Counted from the first letter of the stretch, positions 28,495 through 39,001 are shown. The stretch: 64,000 nt of DNA from Cytobacillus massiliigabonensis (GCF_900199725.1 NZ_LT904904.1:511727-575726), one strand, 5' to 3'. Notes: generated by a model not told the origin, from the letters alone. Made by a program: numbers and translations.

Positions 28495-28542
28495 GGAAGG
28501 TTCTCAAGTTTCTAATTGAAACGCGGGAACCTTCCTTCTTTT
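28495..28542 (-). terminator. Intrinsic terminator of the dppA-like gene
   Basis: An 11-bp stem (GGAAGGTTCTC at 28495-28505 with GGGAACCTTCC at 28525-28535) is followed on the minus strand by a T-rich stretch. It lies directly after the D-aminopeptidase stop codon. Confidence 0.85.
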
Positions 28543-29364
28543 TCAACTTAATGAGCCGGCTATCGCAATTAAACTGCGAATATATCGAAAGGCAGTGATA
28601 AAATCATCTGTTTGAAAGCGATGGGTGATGGGATTTACTTTTTCTGCAATTGGCAGGATTGCTGCTGCATCTGCTAATCCTGAATGGAGATAGGTGACTT
28701 CCACTAGAAAAGGCCCCTTCATTAATAACGGCTGAAAATTTGAGAGATTGGATAGGGCTGTGATCGTTTTCTCTTTTATTAAGGTTTGTGCACTTTGCGG
28801 GCTTAAATGACGTGCCGATTGGCGATTAATCGTGCGCTTGACAATCGCTGTTTCAATGCCAGGAAGGAATTCATGCGCCTCGTTTGCTGTATGCTGGCAG
28901 CCTGTGACCAAAACAACTGGAACGCCAAAATACCCAGATATCCCTGCGTTAAGCGCAAACTCGCCCATATCTCTTTGATTAATCCTGATATTCTGAATCA
29001 CTCCTCCGTGAAAAGTATGATTTAATACCCCTTCATTCCCCATTCTTGAGTGGTACCCTAAGAAGATGGCTGCGTCGAATTCCGAATGAATGCCTTCCAT
29101 CATGGCCAGCATTTTTGGTGATCCTGTTATATATTCTGCTTTTGGATGGATCAGCTCTGGAATTAAATTTCGCATCGTACCATGTGAATCATTTACGGCT
29201 ATTTCAGCTGCCCCGCAAGCGAAAGCTCCTTCTATACATGCATTTACCTCTTGAGTCATTAACATTCTAGCACGATCATGTTCTTTTCCATCTCTAGCTG
29301 TATGCTCACGGTGAACGACTCCAGCCACACCTTCTATGTCCGCAGATATAAAGATTTTCAACAT
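28543..29364 (-). CDS. dppA: D-aminopeptidase, M55 family
   Basis: A 273-residue zinc peptidase matching B. subtilis DppA in length (274). The metal-binding start SADIEGVAGV (Asp9, Glu11), NDSHGTMRNL and FLGYHSRMG with their histidines, and NHTFHGG are all visible. DppA is a decameric cytoplasmic enzyme that removes N-terminal D-residues such as D-Ala from short peptides. A strong GGAGG precedes the ATG. The gene is divergent from the asparaginase/gsi-like operon 169 bases away, so a shared control region is likely. Together they suggest use of D-containing peptides, for example from peptidoglycan. Confidence 0.95.
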   Translation of the reverse strand: MLKIFISADIEGVAGVVHREHTARDGKEHDRARMLMTQEVNACIEGAFACGAAEIAVNDSHGTMRNLIPELIHPKAEYITGSPKMLAMMEGIHSEFDAAIFLGYHSRMGNEGVLNHTFHGGVIQNIRINQRDMGEFALNAGISGYFGVPVVLVTGCQHTANEAHEFLPGIETAIVKRTINRQSARHLSPQSAQTLIKEKTITALSNLSNFQPLLMKGPFLVEVTYLHSGLADAAAILPIAEKVNPITHRFQTDDFITAFRYIRSLIAIAGSLS

Positions 29365-29533
29365 GAATTCCTCCTATTAGACCCTATTTATTAAGATGCG
29401 TCATATTCTCTAATTCTAGAAGGGTTAATTAAGTTCCTTTATTTTTAAAAAAATAGGTTGAAATAGGTTGTTTCATGAAATATAATTTAACAAAAGATTC
29501 AGAAATGACTAAATTGTCAAAAGGGGTGGAAAG

Positions 29534-30562
29534 ATGTCTTCTACAAATCTAGTAGATGTATACCGTGGCAGAAGAATAGAAAGCTCACATTGTGGACATA
29601 TTGCGGTAGTTAATTCAACGGGTGAACTGCTTTATTCAGCTGGAGATCCTTATAGGGTTACCTATGCAAGGTCTTCGGTTAAACCCATTCAGGCAATTCC
29701 GGTGGTTGAAACAGGTGCTGCTGACTACTACGAGTTAAGTGCACCAGATTTATCTCTATGCTGTGCATCACACAGCGGAGAGGCACAGCATACAGACAGA
29801 GTGCAGTCTATTCTGAAAAGAGCCGGAATGAATGATGAAGCTTTACAATGCGGTACGCATATCCCGCATGCGCAAGATACATATAAGAGCTTACTCGCTC
29901 AGGGAAAAGACTTAACTCCTTTATATAACAATTGCTCAGGCAAGCACTCAGGGATGCTGATCACGGCTAAGTTTATGGATGAAACGGTAGAAGATTATTA
30001 TTTGCCAGATCACCCAGTACAGCAAAGAATCTTGCAGACCATTTCAGAAGTAACAGATTACCCGCTGGAAAAGATCGAGATTGGAACAGATGGATGCGGA
30101 GTACCTGTACATGCACTGCCGCTAGAAAGGCTAGCTTATGGATTTGCTAGAATGGCTGATTCCAAAACCTTAGGAGAGAAAAGAGCCAGTGCTGTTAATA
30201 GAATTACTGAAGCGATGATGGATTATCCTGAAATGGTTGGGGGTACCGGGAGATTTTGCACAGACTTCATGAAGGAATCCAATGGACGCCTATTTGGCAA
30301 GGCAGGTGCTGAAGGAGTCTATTTAATTGGAGATAAAGAGACTGGAATAGGGATAGCCATCAAGATGGAAGATGGGAATGGACGTGCCGTGTATCCTGCA
30401 GCACTGGAAACATTAAGACAAGCTGGCTTAATGGGAGAGGATCAGATCAATCGTTTGATGCATCATTACCGGCCAGTATTAAAAAATGCCCGCCAAGAAA
30501 GTATTGGTGAATTAGTTCCAGCGTTTACGTTACGAAAAGTGCACGCGCACTATTGTAAATAA
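29534..30562 (+). CDS. L-asparaginase (asparaginase II family, Rhizobium-type)
   Basis: A 342-residue cytoplasmic protein of the family typified by the thermolabile asparaginase of Rhizobium (PF06089). Visible blocks are YARSSVKPIQAIP, CCASHSGEAQHT, NNCSGKHSGML, EIGTDGCGVPVHALPL and GGTGRFCTDFM. It is unrelated to the classical AnsA fold. The family hydrolyses asparagine or related amides to aspartate and ammonia. AAGGGG precedes the ATG. It opens the peptide-import operon; in Escherichia coli the gsi importer is likewise preceded by an asparaginase/isoaspartyl peptidase (iaaA), although that enzyme is of another fold. A role on isoaspartyl or other unusual amides is possible. Confidence 0.9.
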   Translation: MSSTNLVDVYRGRRIESSHCGHIAVVNSTGELLYSAGDPYRVTYARSSVKPIQAIPVVETGAADYYELSAPDLSLCCASHSGEAQHTDRVQSILKRAGMNDEALQCGTHIPHAQDTYKSLLAQGKDLTPLYNNCSGKHSGMLITAKFMDETVEDYYLPDHPVQQRILQTISEVTDYPLEKIEIGTDGCGVPVHALPLERLAYGFARMADSKTLGEKRASAVNRITEAMMDYPEMVGGTGRFCTDFMKESNGRLFGKAGAEGVYLIGDKETGIGIAIKMEDGNGRAVYPAALETLRQAGLMGEDQINRLMHHYRPVLKNARQESIGELVPAFTLRKVHAHYCK

Positions 30563-30584
30563 AAATGAGTAAGGGGGATACAAA

Positions 30585-32198
30585 ATGTTGAAAAGAAAGT
30601 ATGTAGGAACCTTATTAACTACTTTATTAGCAGTCTTCCTTGTCCTATCTGGCTGTACTGAAAAATCCAGTAATGAATCAGCACAGAAAAAAGGTACAAA
30701 TGATTCCGGGGAACAGCCGATTGCAAAAAAAGAAGGAAACTCGATAACTATTGCTATCAAGGATAACCTCATAAGTATGGATCCGCATGACACAAATGAT
30801 ACGTTATCAGGTTCGATTCAATCGACTATGTTAGAGGGTCTTGTTGGTTTTGATAAGGATATGAAAATGATTCCTGTGTTAGCCGAAAGCTATGAAGCTA
30901 GTGATGACGCAAAGGTATTCACCTTCAAATTAAAGGAAGGGGTTACGTTCCACGATGGAACCCCATTCAATGCTGAAGCAGTAAAAGTAAACATTGATCG
31001 TGTCTCTAATCCAGATAACAAATTAAAACGCTACAGCATGTTTGAACTTGTAGAAAAGACAGAGGCAGTAGATGAGTATACTGTGAAAGTTACCTTAAAG
31101 GAACCGTTTGGGGCTATGCTGAATAATTTCGCTCACCCTGCAGCAAGAATGGTTAGTCCAGCGGCTATTGATAAATATGGAAAAGACATCGCCATGCATC
31201 CTGTTGGGACAGGTCCATTTAAGTTTTCTGAGTGGGATCAAAGTGACCATTTAACGGTTGAAAAGAATCCTGAATACTGGCAGGATGGTTTGCCAAAGGT
31301 AGATGGGATTAAATTCAAGCCTGTACCTGAAAATGGTACACGTGTTGCCATGCTGCAAACAGGAGAAGCTGATTTCATTTATCCAATTCCAACTGAACAG
31401 GCAGAATCATTAAATGGAACAGACGGAATTGTGGTTGAAAATAGACCATCTATTGTCGCACGGTACATGTCAATTAATACGACAAAGAAACCATTTGATG
31501 ATGTCAAAGTGCGCCAGGCAATAAACTATGCAATTAATAAAGAGGCATTCATAAAGGTGGTATACAGCGGATATGGAAGTGAAATGGATTCCATTATCCC
31601 AGAGGGACTCCAATTTTACTCGAAACAATCACCTTACACATATGATCCAGAAAAAGCGAAAGCATTATTGAAAGAGGCTGGCTATGAAAATGGATTTGAA
31701 ACGACTGTCTGGGGTGGAAATAACTCGGATGCAATTAAAGCAATGGAGTTTATTCAGCAGCAATTAAGCCTCGTTGGCATTAAAGTCAATGTTGTTCCAA
31801 TGGAGTCGGGCACGCTTTCTGACAAGATTTGGTCTGTGCAAAATGAAGCAGATGCTGAAGTGGAGCTTTATTATGGTGGATGGTCCTCTTCAACAGGTGA
31901 TGCGGATTGGGGAATTCGTCCATTATTAGCCGGAGATTCAATTCCGCCTAAATCCTATAATGTTTCCTATTACCAAAATGAAGAGGCAGACGAATTAATT
32001 AATGCAGCTCTGCAAACAGCAGATCCAGACAAGCGTAAAGCAGCCTATGAAGAAGTACAGAAAATAATGTGGGAAGATGCACCTTGGGCATTTCTATCGG
32101 TAGAAGATACAATGGCAGGGAAGAAGAACTATCTTCAAGGCGTTTACTTGCTTCCTGACGGATCGATGAGTGCAAGAGAAGCTGAAATAAAACAATAA
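30585..32198 (+). CDS. gsiB: Peptide/glutathione ABC transporter substrate-binding lipoprotein
   Basis: A 537-residue member of the SBP_bac_5 family. The N-terminus is a lipoprotein signal ending LVLSGC, so it is tethered outside the membrane. The family signature is clear (FHDGTPFNAEAVKVNIDR, HPVGTGPFKFSEWD, VRQAINYAINKEAF). Many blocks agree with E. coli GsiB (for example MDPHDTNDTLSGS, AMLQTGEADFIYPIP, GGWSSSTGDADWG) better than with DppE or OppA, pointing to glutathione or short peptides as cargo. The stop codon is followed by a 12-bp palindromic hairpin at 32210-32238 that probably protects this part of the mRNA. Confidence 0.9.
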   Translation: MLKRKYVGTLLTTLLAVFLVLSGCTEKSSNESAQKKGTNDSGEQPIAKKEGNSITIAIKDNLISMDPHDTNDTLSGSIQSTMLEGLVGFDKDMKMIPVLAESYEASDDAKVFTFKLKEGVTFHDGTPFNAEAVKVNIDRVSNPDNKLKRYSMFELVEKTEAVDEYTVKVTLKEPFGAMLNNFAHPAARMVSPAAIDKYGKDIAMHPVGTGPFKFSEWDQSDHLTVEKNPEYWQDGLPKVDGIKFKPVPENGTRVAMLQTGEADFIYPIPTEQAESLNGTDGIVVENRPSIVARYMSINTTKKPFDDVKVRQAINYAINKEAFIKVVYSGYGSEMDSIIPEGLQFYSKQSPYTYDPEKAKALLKEAGYENGFETTVWGGNNSDAIKAMEFIQQQLSLVGIKVNVVPMESGTLSDKIWSVQNEADAEVELYYGGWSSSTGDADWGIRPLLAGDSIPPKSYNVSYYQNEEADELINAALQTADPDKRKAAYEEVQKIMWEDAPWAFLSVEDTMAGKKNYLQGVYLLPDGSMSAREAEIKQ

Positions 32199-32209
32199 CG
32201 AAATTGAAG

Positions 32210-32238
32210 ATGAGCGCTAATGATAAATTAGCGCTCAT
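32210..32238 (+). promoter_or_regulatory. Intercistronic hairpin after the binding-protein gene
   Basis: A 12-bp perfect stem (ATGAGCGCTAAT at 32210-32221 with ATTAGCGCTCAT at 32227-32238) has no T run after it. Such hairpins between binding protein and permease genes usually stabilise the upstream mRNA, giving more binding protein than transporter. Confidence 0.75.
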
Positions 32239-32273
32239 TCATCTAAATAAAGGAGAAGAGAAGGAGGCGGGCT

Positions 32274-33194
32274 ATGTTTCGGTACATCGTTAAGCGGCTG
32301 GTGGGAATTGTCCCCACTCTATTAATCGTTTCTATTTTCATCTTTCTGTTCGTTCATATGATACCTGGGGATCCAGCCAGGCTTGTGGCTGGACCGGATG
32401 CAAGTTATCAGGATGTAGAACTTGTGCGTCAGGAATTAGGTTTAGATAAACCGCTTGTATCACAATACTTCAATTTTATTAGCAATTTAGTTCAGGGGGA
32501 TCTCGGCACTTCTATGAAAACGAAGCGGCCTGTTTTTGAAGAAATTGCCGCTAGATTCATGCCGACATTTTGGCTGACTGTTTGGAGCATGGCCTGGGCT
32601 ATTATATTTGGTCTTCTAATTGGAGTAATCTCAGCAACAAAGCGGAATAAATGGCAAGATTATACCGGGATGTTCAGCGCTGTATCTGGCATTTCATTGC
32701 CGTCCTTTTGGCTTGGCTTAATGCTTATCCAGCTATTTTCCGTTAAGCTAGGCTGGTTTCCAACTGGAGGAAATGACTCTTGGACTGGATATATATTGCC
32801 TTCTATTACACTAGGCGCAGGGGTAGCAGCGGTTATTGCACGTTTTACCCGTTCCTCCCTAATGGATATTTTACGAGAAGACTATATTCGTACTGGGAGA
32901 GCAAAAGGATTAAAGGAAAATGCGGTCGTATGGAAACATGCGTTAAAGAACGCGATGATCCCAGTTGTTACGATGACAGGTCTACAGTTTGGGTTTCTGC
33001 TTGGCGGATCCATTGTTGTAGAAACTGTTTTCAGCTGGCCTGGCTTGGGCCGCCTGCTGATTGATTCTGTCTCGTTTCGGGACTATCCTGTCATTCAAGC
33101 GGAAATGCTGCTGTTTGCATTAGAGTTTATTTTAATCAATTTAATTGTTGATATCTTGTATGGTGTAATGAATCCGCAGATTCGTTATGAGTAG
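32274..33194 (+). CDS. gsiC: Peptide ABC transporter permease, GsiC-like
   Basis: A 306-residue inner-membrane protein with about six membrane segments and the BPD_transp_1 fold. The start ([33 protein letters not shown]), the EAA-loop region ([20 protein letters not shown]) and the end ([20 protein letters not shown]) match E. coli GsiC over nearly the full length. The EAA loop docks the ATPases. Preceded by GGAGG, it is cotranscribed with the next permease 18 bases later. Confidence 0.92.
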   Translation: MFRYIVKRLVGIVPTLLIVSIFIFLFVHMIPGDPARLVAGPDASYQDVELVRQELGLDKPLVSQYFNFISNLVQGDLGTSMKTKRPVFEEIAARFMPTFWLTVWSMAWAIIFGLLIGVISATKRNKWQDYTGMFSAVSGISLPSFWLGLMLIQLFSVKLGWFPTGGNDSWTGYILPSITLGAGVAAVIARFTRSSLMDILREDYIRTGRAKGLKENAVVWKHALKNAMIPVVTMTGLQFGFLLGGSIVVETVFSWPGLGRLLIDSVSFRDYPVIQAEMLLFALEFILINLIVDILYGVMNPQIRYE

Positions 33195-33212
33195 TAAGGA
33201 GGGGGAAACGAA

Positions 33213-34118
33213 TTGGAAAATGGCACTGTAGTTGTTCAATCAGAAGAACAAGTTATTCGACACGAAGCGGAAAAGGCACGAACCCCATTTTTAGTGTTCT
33301 GGCGAAAATTTAAAAAACAGCGAATGGCCATGATTGCGGCATGTTTTATTATCTTTCTATTTGCGGTTGCTCTATTGGGTCCGATTATTGCGCCTTATTC
33401 GGCAGTTGAACCAGACTATGAAAATATATTAAGCCCTCCATCAATTGAACATTTAGCCGGGACAGATGCATTTGGAAGAGATATCTTTAGCCGGATTATT
33501 GAAGGGACTAGAATCTCCCTTTTTGTTGGATTAAGTTCTGTGTTTGTAGGGGCAGTTGCAGGGACGGTCTTGGGATTGGTTAGCGGATACTATGGGGGAA
33601 GGCTGGATAGTTTGATCATGCGATTTTGCGATGTGTTATTCGCTTTTCCTGGAATCTTGCTTGCTATTGGAATCATTGCCATCTTAGGACCGGGCTTAGG
33701 AAATGTGATTATTGCGGTTGCTGTTTTTGGAATTCCAACCTTTGCCCGGATTGTCCGCAGCAGTACGCTTTCGATTAAAGCTACGGTTTATGTGGAATCT
33801 GCCAGGTCGATTGGGGCCCCAGCAAAACGAATTATATGGAAGCATATTTTTCCTGGGACGATATCGAGTATCATTGTGTATTTCACGATGCGGATTGGTA
33901 CATCAATCTTGACGGCAGCCAGTCTCAGCTTCTTAGGATTAGGTGCACAGCCTCCGTCACCTGAGTGGGGTGCAATGCTTAGTTCTGGAAGAGACTTCCT
34001 GAATACTGCGCCGCATGTAACGATTTATCCAGGGCTGGCTATTTTTGTTACTGTACTGGCATTTAATCTGCTGGGGGATGGATTGCGTGATGCCCTCGAT
34101 CCTAAGATGAAAGACTAA
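33213..34118 (+). CDS. gsiD: Peptide ABC transporter permease, GsiD-like
   Basis: A 301-residue second permease, starting at TTG 33213 with AAGGAGGGGG upstream. It has the N-terminal extension typical of DppC/GsiD ([17 protein letters not shown]), the [20 protein letters not shown] block, the EAA-type region ([19 protein letters not shown]) and the ending [17 protein letters not shown], nearly identical to GsiD. It pairs with the GsiC-like permease to form the channel. Confidence 0.92.
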   Translation: MENGTVVVQSEEQVIRHEAEKARTPFLVFWRKFKKQRMAMIAACFIIFLFAVALLGPIIAPYSAVEPDYENILSPPSIEHLAGTDAFGRDIFSRIIEGTRISLFVGLSSVFVGAVAGTVLGLVSGYYGGRLDSLIMRFCDVLFAFPGILLAIGIIAILGPGLGNVIIAVAVFGIPTFARIVRSSTLSIKATVYVESARSIGAPAKRIIWKHIFPGTISSIIVYFTMRIGTSILTAASLSFLGLGAQPPSPEWGAMLSSGRDFLNTAPHVTIYPGLAIFVTVLAFNLLGDGLRDALDPKMKD

Positions 34119-34136
34119 TAGACAGGGAGCGATTGT

Positions 34137-35129
34137 ATGAATAATAAGCTGTTGGAGATAGATAATTTAAAAACGTATTTTTTCGTCGACAATGGTCAAG
34201 TTCCTGCGGTCAATGGCGTAGATCTTTTTATCAATGAAGGGGAGACACTTGGCATTGTAGGTGAATCTGGATGCGGGAAAAGCGTGACCTCCCTCTCCGT
34301 AATGGGACTGCTTGCTCACACGCCAGGAAGAGTAGTAGATGGTTCTATCCGCTTTAAGGAAAGAAACCTTCTGTCTTTGTCTGAAAAAGAAATGAGAGAA
34401 GTTCGCGGGAATGAAATTGCGATGATATTCCAAGAGCCTATGACCTCGTTGAATCCTGTGTATACAATTGGTGAGCAAATTGCTGAAGCTGTGAAGCTGC
34501 ATCTAAAATATGATAAAAAAAAGGCGGCAGAGCATGTTATTAAAATGCTAAAGCTAGTAGGCATCCCTCGTGCAGAAGAAATTATTAATGAGTACCCGCA
34601 CCAATTATCAGGGGGAATGAGGCAAAGAATCATGATTGCTATGGCGATGTCTTGTGATCCTACATTATTAATTGCGGATGAGCCTACTACTGCATTAGAT
34701 GTGACGATTCAGGCTCAAATACTAGAGCTTATGAAGAAATTGAAAGAAGAAAAAGGAACGGCAATTATGCTAATTACCCATGACTTAGGTGTTGTCGCCG
34801 AAATGTGTGATCGAGTCGTGGTCATGTATGCTGGCAAGGTGGTGGAGGAGGCGGAGGTAATTGAAATCTTTGAAAATCCTAAGCATCCATATACGCAAGG
34901 GCTGCTTAACTCTATTCCAAAATTAGGCCAGAAAATGAATCGTCTTGATTCTATTCCAGGAAACGTGCCTACTCCAGCCAATATGCCTGCAGGCTGCAAG
35001 TTTGCTCCGCGTTGTTCATCTGTAATGGAAGTCTGCAAAGAAGCAGATCCCGAATTGATTCAAATGGAACAAGGGCATAAATGCCGCTGTTTCCTATATC
35101 AGCATGAAATGGCAAGGGAGGCGAAATAA
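34137..35129 (+). CDS. Peptide ABC transporter ATPase, DppD/OppD-like
   Basis: A 330-residue ATPase with Walker [12 protein letters not shown], the Q-loop ([12 protein letters not shown]), signature LSGGMRQR, Walker [14 protein letters not shown] and the switch His ([11 protein letters not shown]). The C-terminal oligopeptide extension has a Cys-rich cluster ([15 protein letters not shown]-like end) found in Opp/Dpp ATPases that carry an iron-sulfur-type site. E. coli GsiA fuses the two ATPases; here they are separate genes. The stop codon abuts the next ATG. Confidence 0.92.
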   Translation: MNNKLLEIDNLKTYFFVDNGQVPAVNGVDLFINEGETLGIVGESGCGKSVTSLSVMGLLAHTPGRVVDGSIRFKERNLLSLSEKEMREVRGNEIAMIFQEPMTSLNPVYTIGEQIAEAVKLHLKYDKKKAAEHVIKMLKLVGIPRAEEIINEYPHQLSGGMRQRIMIAMAMSCDPTLLIADEPTTALDVTIQAQILELMKKLKEEKGTAIMLITHDLGVVAEMCDRVVVMYAGKVVEEAEVIEIFENPKHPYTQGLLNSIPKLGQKMNRLDSIPGNVPTPANMPAGCKFAPRCSSVMEVCKEADPELIQMEQGHKCRCFLYQHEMAREAK

Positions 35130-36098
35130 ATGGGTGAATTATTAATCGAAGCGAAAGGCTTAAAAAAACATTTTCCCATTAGAAAAGGTTTATTTGGCCA
35201 GAAAAAGTCATATGTACGGGCGGTAGACGGAGTCTCTCTATCGATTAAAAAAGGCGAAACACTGGGATTAGTAGGGGAAAGCGGATGCGGAAAGTCGACA
35301 ACGGGCCGGATGGTTATGAGGCTGCTGGCACCTACTGAGGGAGAAATCTGGTTTAACGGAAAAGATATCAGCAAATTAAATGACAATCAATTGCGTGAAA
35401 CGAGAAAAGAGCTGCAAATGATTTTTCAGGATCCATATGCTTCTTTAAATCCTAGAATGACCATTGGGGATTTAATTGCAGAACCTTTAATCGTTCATAA
35501 TCTGATGGCGAAGAAAGAGAGAGAAAAACGAGTACATGAATTGCTGGAATATGTGGGTTTAACCTCCTATCATTCTAATCGCTATGCACATGAATTTAGC
35601 GGCGGCCAGCGGCAGCGTATAGGAATTGCAAGAGCATTGGCGGTGAACCCCAAGCTAATTGTTGCGGACGAACCGGTTTCAGCATTAGATGTTTCTATTC
35701 AGTCTCAAGTGCTGAATCTCATGCAGGATTTACAAAAGGAGTTTGGCTTAACCTATCTCTTTATATCTCATGATTTAAGCGTAGTGGAACATATTAGTAA
35801 TCGTGTGGGTGTGATGTACTTAGGAAGAATCGTTGAAATTGCTCCCAAGGAGTCATTATATGCCAATCCATTGCATCCATACACGAAAGCGCTAATGTCC
35901 GCGGTCCCTGTGGCAAATCCTCGAGTGAAAAGGGAACGAATTGTTTTGCAGGGGGATATACCTAGCCCGTCTAACCCGCCATCTGGGTGTACCTTTCACC
36001 CTCGTTGTCAATCATGTATGGAAATTTGTAAAACAGTCGTGCCTGAGCTAAAGGAAATTGAACCTGGCCATTTTTCAGCCTGTCATTTGTATGAGTAA
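35130..36098 (+). CDS. Peptide ABC transporter ATPase, DppF/OppF-like
   Basis: A 322-residue second ATPase with Walker [14 protein letters not shown]-loop [12 protein letters not shown], signature [17 protein letters not shown], Walker [14 protein letters not shown] and [11 protein letters not shown]. The Opp-type C-terminal extension with [11 protein letters not shown] is present. It starts at the base after the previous stop, so the two ATPases are made in equal amounts and form the heterodimeric motor of the importer. Confidence 0.92.
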   Translation: MGELLIEAKGLKKHFPIRKGLFGQKKSYVRAVDGVSLSIKKGETLGLVGESGCGKSTTGRMVMRLLAPTEGEIWFNGKDISKLNDNQLRETRKELQMIFQDPYASLNPRMTIGDLIAEPLIVHNLMAKKEREKRVHELLEYVGLTSYHSNRYAHEFSGGQRQRIGIARALAVNPKLIVADEPVSALDVSIQSQVLNLMQDLQKEFGLTYLFISHDLSVVEHISNRVGVMYLGRIVEIAPKESLYANPLHPYTKALMSAVPVANPRVKRERIVLQGDIPSPSNPPSGCTFHPRCQSCMEICKTVVPELKEIEPGHFSACHLYE

Positions 36099-36142
36099 TG
36101 GGGTATTCTTTCTTTATGAGCAATAAGTAGGAGTGAGAAGCC

Positions 36143-37882
36143 TTGGCTGAAAAAACGATAACAATTATTTCAATACAGGATGAATACCTGTCAATCATAT
36201 CGAAACAAATGACAGAATTGGCAGGAGATTTGGTGCGAATACGCCCAATAACCATTAAAAATCTCGCGCGGGAGAAGATTTCAAAGGATGAAATTGTTTT
36301 ATTAGGCACAGATTTTATTCTGCCGCTGGTTACCCCGTTTTTGCCTGATGAGGGTAGATATATTATCTGTAAGAGAGGTTTTAATTATGTTAATATGGGA
36401 AAATTGCTATCTGCACCAAAAGGGAAAAAAATCTTAGTCGTCAATGATACGGAGCAGACAACAAAGGAAACGATTCAATCTCTTAAGGAAGTAGTATTTG
36501 AACATGAATATTATGCGTATTATCCAGACGCCTCCATACCTGAAAAATTTGATTTTGTATTAACTCCAGGGGAAATGCAGCTTGTCCCAGAGGGGCTGGC
36601 AGAGGTTATTGACATTGGATATAGACTTATATCTCTAGATACAATTTTTGAAATATTTGATATATTAGAGCTCGATTTTTCTAAATCCTTTCTAACGAAC
36701 CGTTATATGAAATCTTTAGTGGCCCTATCTAATCAAAATAAGAATTTGAAGATCGACTCTACGTTCAATAAATGGGATGAACATAGAGTAAGTAAAACGG
36801 CAAACTATTACTTTGAAGATGTCATTGCTTATAGCCAGGCAATGAGTGATGCATTATACATTTTAAAGAAGTTTGCAGGGTTACATGATCCTGTTCATAT
36901 TTTTGGCGAGACCGGAACTGGGAAACGAATGCTTGCACAAGCCATTCATAATGATTCACCAGTCAATAGAGGGCCTTATTTGAACATTAATTGTGCGGCA
37001 AGACCATTGGATGTGCTAGAAAGAGATTTATTTGGTTCAGAGATGGACGGAAAGATTTCCCCAGGTTTGTTTGAACTGGCAAGTGGGGGAACATTATGTA
37101 TAGAAGAAATTGATGAAATCCCCCTTTCCCTGCAAGGCAGGCTTTTGCAGGTGCTGGCAGAGGGACAAATAATAAGGGTTGGCGGCCATTTACCTATTCC
37201 TATTGATGTTAGATTGATCACTACTAGTCATTCTGACCTTTCTGTATTGGTAGATGAAAATAAATTTCGCAGGGATTTATTTTATTACTTGGCTGCATTA
37301 ACTTGCAAGATTCCTTCTCTTTCAGAAAGAAAGGAAGATTTTGAAACGCTTATACAAATTTATTTAAAGTCTCACTTACAGAGAAATGATTTAAATATTC
37401 CTCAAGATATGATTCAGCTGTTAATGCAGTATTCATGGCCTGGCAATGTGAAAGAGCTATTTAATGCCGTTTCATACATGGCTTGTTTAAAGGGAAAGAA
37501 GTTATCTTTTGAATTACTGCCTTTCTATATTAAAGGCAGACTTCGAAAAAATAATGCAGAATTGGCCCCTCCTCAAGAACTGTCAGAGCCTGAATTAGAT
37601 GAATTAGTAGTAAGCATTGAAGGGCATGGATTTTTAGAAGAAAGCTTAGCCATACTTGAAGTGTTCGAGCAAGGGAAGAAACAGCGTAAATCCTTTGGCC
37701 GTACCGTTGTTAGAGAGATGCTTCAAAGCAAAGGGATCATTCTAACCGAACAGCAATTGCGATTAAGATTAGAAGTTTTAAATCAGCTAGAATTATTGAA
37801 TGTCCGTCAAGGGCGATCTGGAACAACGATTTCAAGAAAAGGGGAATTATTTTTAGAAAAGCTTCGTCTGGAAAATAACTAG
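36143..37882 (+). CDS. AAA+ regulator resembling sigma-54 activators but lacking GAFTGA
   Basis: A 579-residue protein from TTG 36143, nine bases after AGGAG. Residues 1-190 look like a PrpR-N/receptor-type sensor (ILLGTDFILPL-like strands and a KKILVVNDTEQTTKET strand). An AAA+ domain follows at about 225-455: Walker A GETGTGKRMLAQAIH near 255, a DLFGSE block, Walker B GGTLCIEEIDE and WPGNVKEL. Where activators have GAFTGA right after DLFGSE, this protein has only MDGKISPGLFELA, so it should not remodel sigma-54 polymerase. The C-terminus is a winged-helix-like segment (about 515-579) instead of a Fis helix. It may control the importer operon as a repressor or activator of ordinary promoters. 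Confidence 0.8.
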   Translation: MAEKTITIISIQDEYLSIISKQMTELAGDLVRIRPITIKNLAREKISKDEIVLLGTDFILPLVTPFLPDEGRYIICKRGFNYVNMGKLLSAPKGKKILVVNDTEQTTKETIQSLKEVVFEHEYYAYYPDASIPEKFDFVLTPGEMQLVPEGLAEVIDIGYRLISLDTIFEIFDILELDFSKSFLTNRYMKSLVALSNQNKNLKIDSTFNKWDEHRVSKTANYYFEDVIAYSQAMSDALYILKKFAGLHDPVHIFGETGTGKRMLAQAIHNDSPVNRGPYLNINCAARPLDVLERDLFGSEMDGKISPGLFELASGGTLCIEEIDEIPLSLQGRLLQVLAEGQIIRVGGHLPIPIDVRLITTSHSDLSVLVDENKFRRDLFYYLAALTCKIPSLSERKEDFETLIQIYLKSHLQRNDLNIPQDMIQLLMQYSWPGNVKELFNAVSYMACLKGKKLSFELLPFYIKGRLRKNNAELAPPQELSEPELDELVVSIEGHGFLEESLAILEVFEQGKKQRKSFGRTVVREMLQSKGIILTEQQLRLRLEVLNQLELLNVRQGRSGTTISRKGELFLEKLRLENN

Positions 37883-37916
37883 ATATACTACAAGAACAAT
37901 TTTGGTGGTGTAAAGA

Positions 37917-38987
37917 ATGAATAGAGTTCGGCTTCGTGATTTAGGCATAGCCATTGGTAGATTTGAAACCGGAGAATGTAATTCTATTACAGATATACGT
38001 GGCGTCAAGGTTGGACATGTTACTCTTTCTGAGAGAAAAGAAGATGGCCGTATGGTGCAAACTGGAGTAACTGCTATTCTTCCGCACTCAGGAAGTATGT
38101 TCGAAGAAAAAGTGCTAGGCAGCTCTTACATAATAAATGGGTTTGGTAAAACAGCAGGTACAATTCAGCTGCAAGAGTTAGGAGTTATAGAAAGTCCTAT
38201 TCTCTTGACCAATACTCTCTCAGTTCCTGCTGTTATGGAAGGAACGATCCAGTATCTTCTTGAACAAAATCCGCAAATCGGCGATACAGCAGGCACAGTT
38301 AATGTCATTGTTGGCGAATGCAATGACGGCTATCTTAATGATATCCGCGGGCTGCATGTTCGGCCAGAGCATGCATATCAAGCAATCTCTGCTGCGAAAT
38401 CTGGCGCAGTCGAGGAAGGGAGCGTTGGGGCTGGAACCGGCATGTCATGTTTCGGCTATAAGGGCGGGATTGGAACTAGCTCAAGAGTGGCATGCTTCGG
38501 AGAACAACGCTACACGGTCGGATCATTAGTAGTCAGCAATTTTGGCGAAAAGAAGAATTTGCGCAGACCGAATGGAGGATGGCTAGAGCTAGCAGAAGAA
38601 GGAGAGAAAATGCCTGATGGGTCCATTATGATAATCATTGCAACAGATGCGCCTCTAAATGAGAGGCAGCTGGGCCGGTTAGCCAAACGTGCTTCTTTCG
38701 GTCTTTCAAGGACAGGCTCTTATGCAGCCCATGGAAGCGGGGATATTGTAATTGCCTTTTCTACTGCACATCGGGTGTATCATGACATCCCGGCTGATCA
38801 GGAAAACATGCCGTATACATTTATGCGAGAAGACGGCCCATCCATTTCGCAATTATTTGAAATGACTGCTGATGCTGTTGAGGAAGCGATCTGGAATTCT
38901 ATTTGCAAGGCAGTAGCTGCTGAAGGGAATAAAGGAAGAATAAGAGAAGCAATCCCTTATGATATTTTAATAGGGTCATTCTCTTAA
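37917..38987 (+). CDS. P1/S58-family aminopeptidase (DmpA-like)
   Basis: A 356-residue member of the self-processing DmpA family (Ntn-type hydrolases that cut themselves into two chains). Hallmarks are NSITDIRGVKVGHVTL near the start, GVTAILPHSG, the GSVGAGTGMSCFGYKGGIGTS stretch around the internal cleavage and nucleophile region, and the YAAHGSGDIVIAFST block. DmpA releases N-terminal L- and D-residues from small peptides or amides, and relatives act on beta-peptides. Its place between importer and D-amino-acid aminotransferase supports use of unusual peptides. GGTGG lies upstream of the ATG. Confidence 0.9.
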   Translation: MNRVRLRDLGIAIGRFETGECNSITDIRGVKVGHVTLSERKEDGRMVQTGVTAILPHSGSMFEEKVLGSSYIINGFGKTAGTIQLQELGVIESPILLTNTLSVPAVMEGTIQYLLEQNPQIGDTAGTVNVIVGECNDGYLNDIRGLHVRPEHAYQAISAAKSGAVEEGSVGAGTGMSCFGYKGGIGTSSRVACFGEQRYTVGSLVVSNFGEKKNLRRPNGGWLELAEEGEKMPDGSIMIIIATDAPLNERQLGRLAKRASFGLSRTGSYAAHGSGDIVIAFSTAHRVYHDIPADQENMPYTFMREDGPSISQLFEMTADAVEEAIWNSICKAVAAEGNKGRIREAIPYDILIGSFS

Positions 38988-39001
38988 AGGGAGGAGCTAG
39001 G

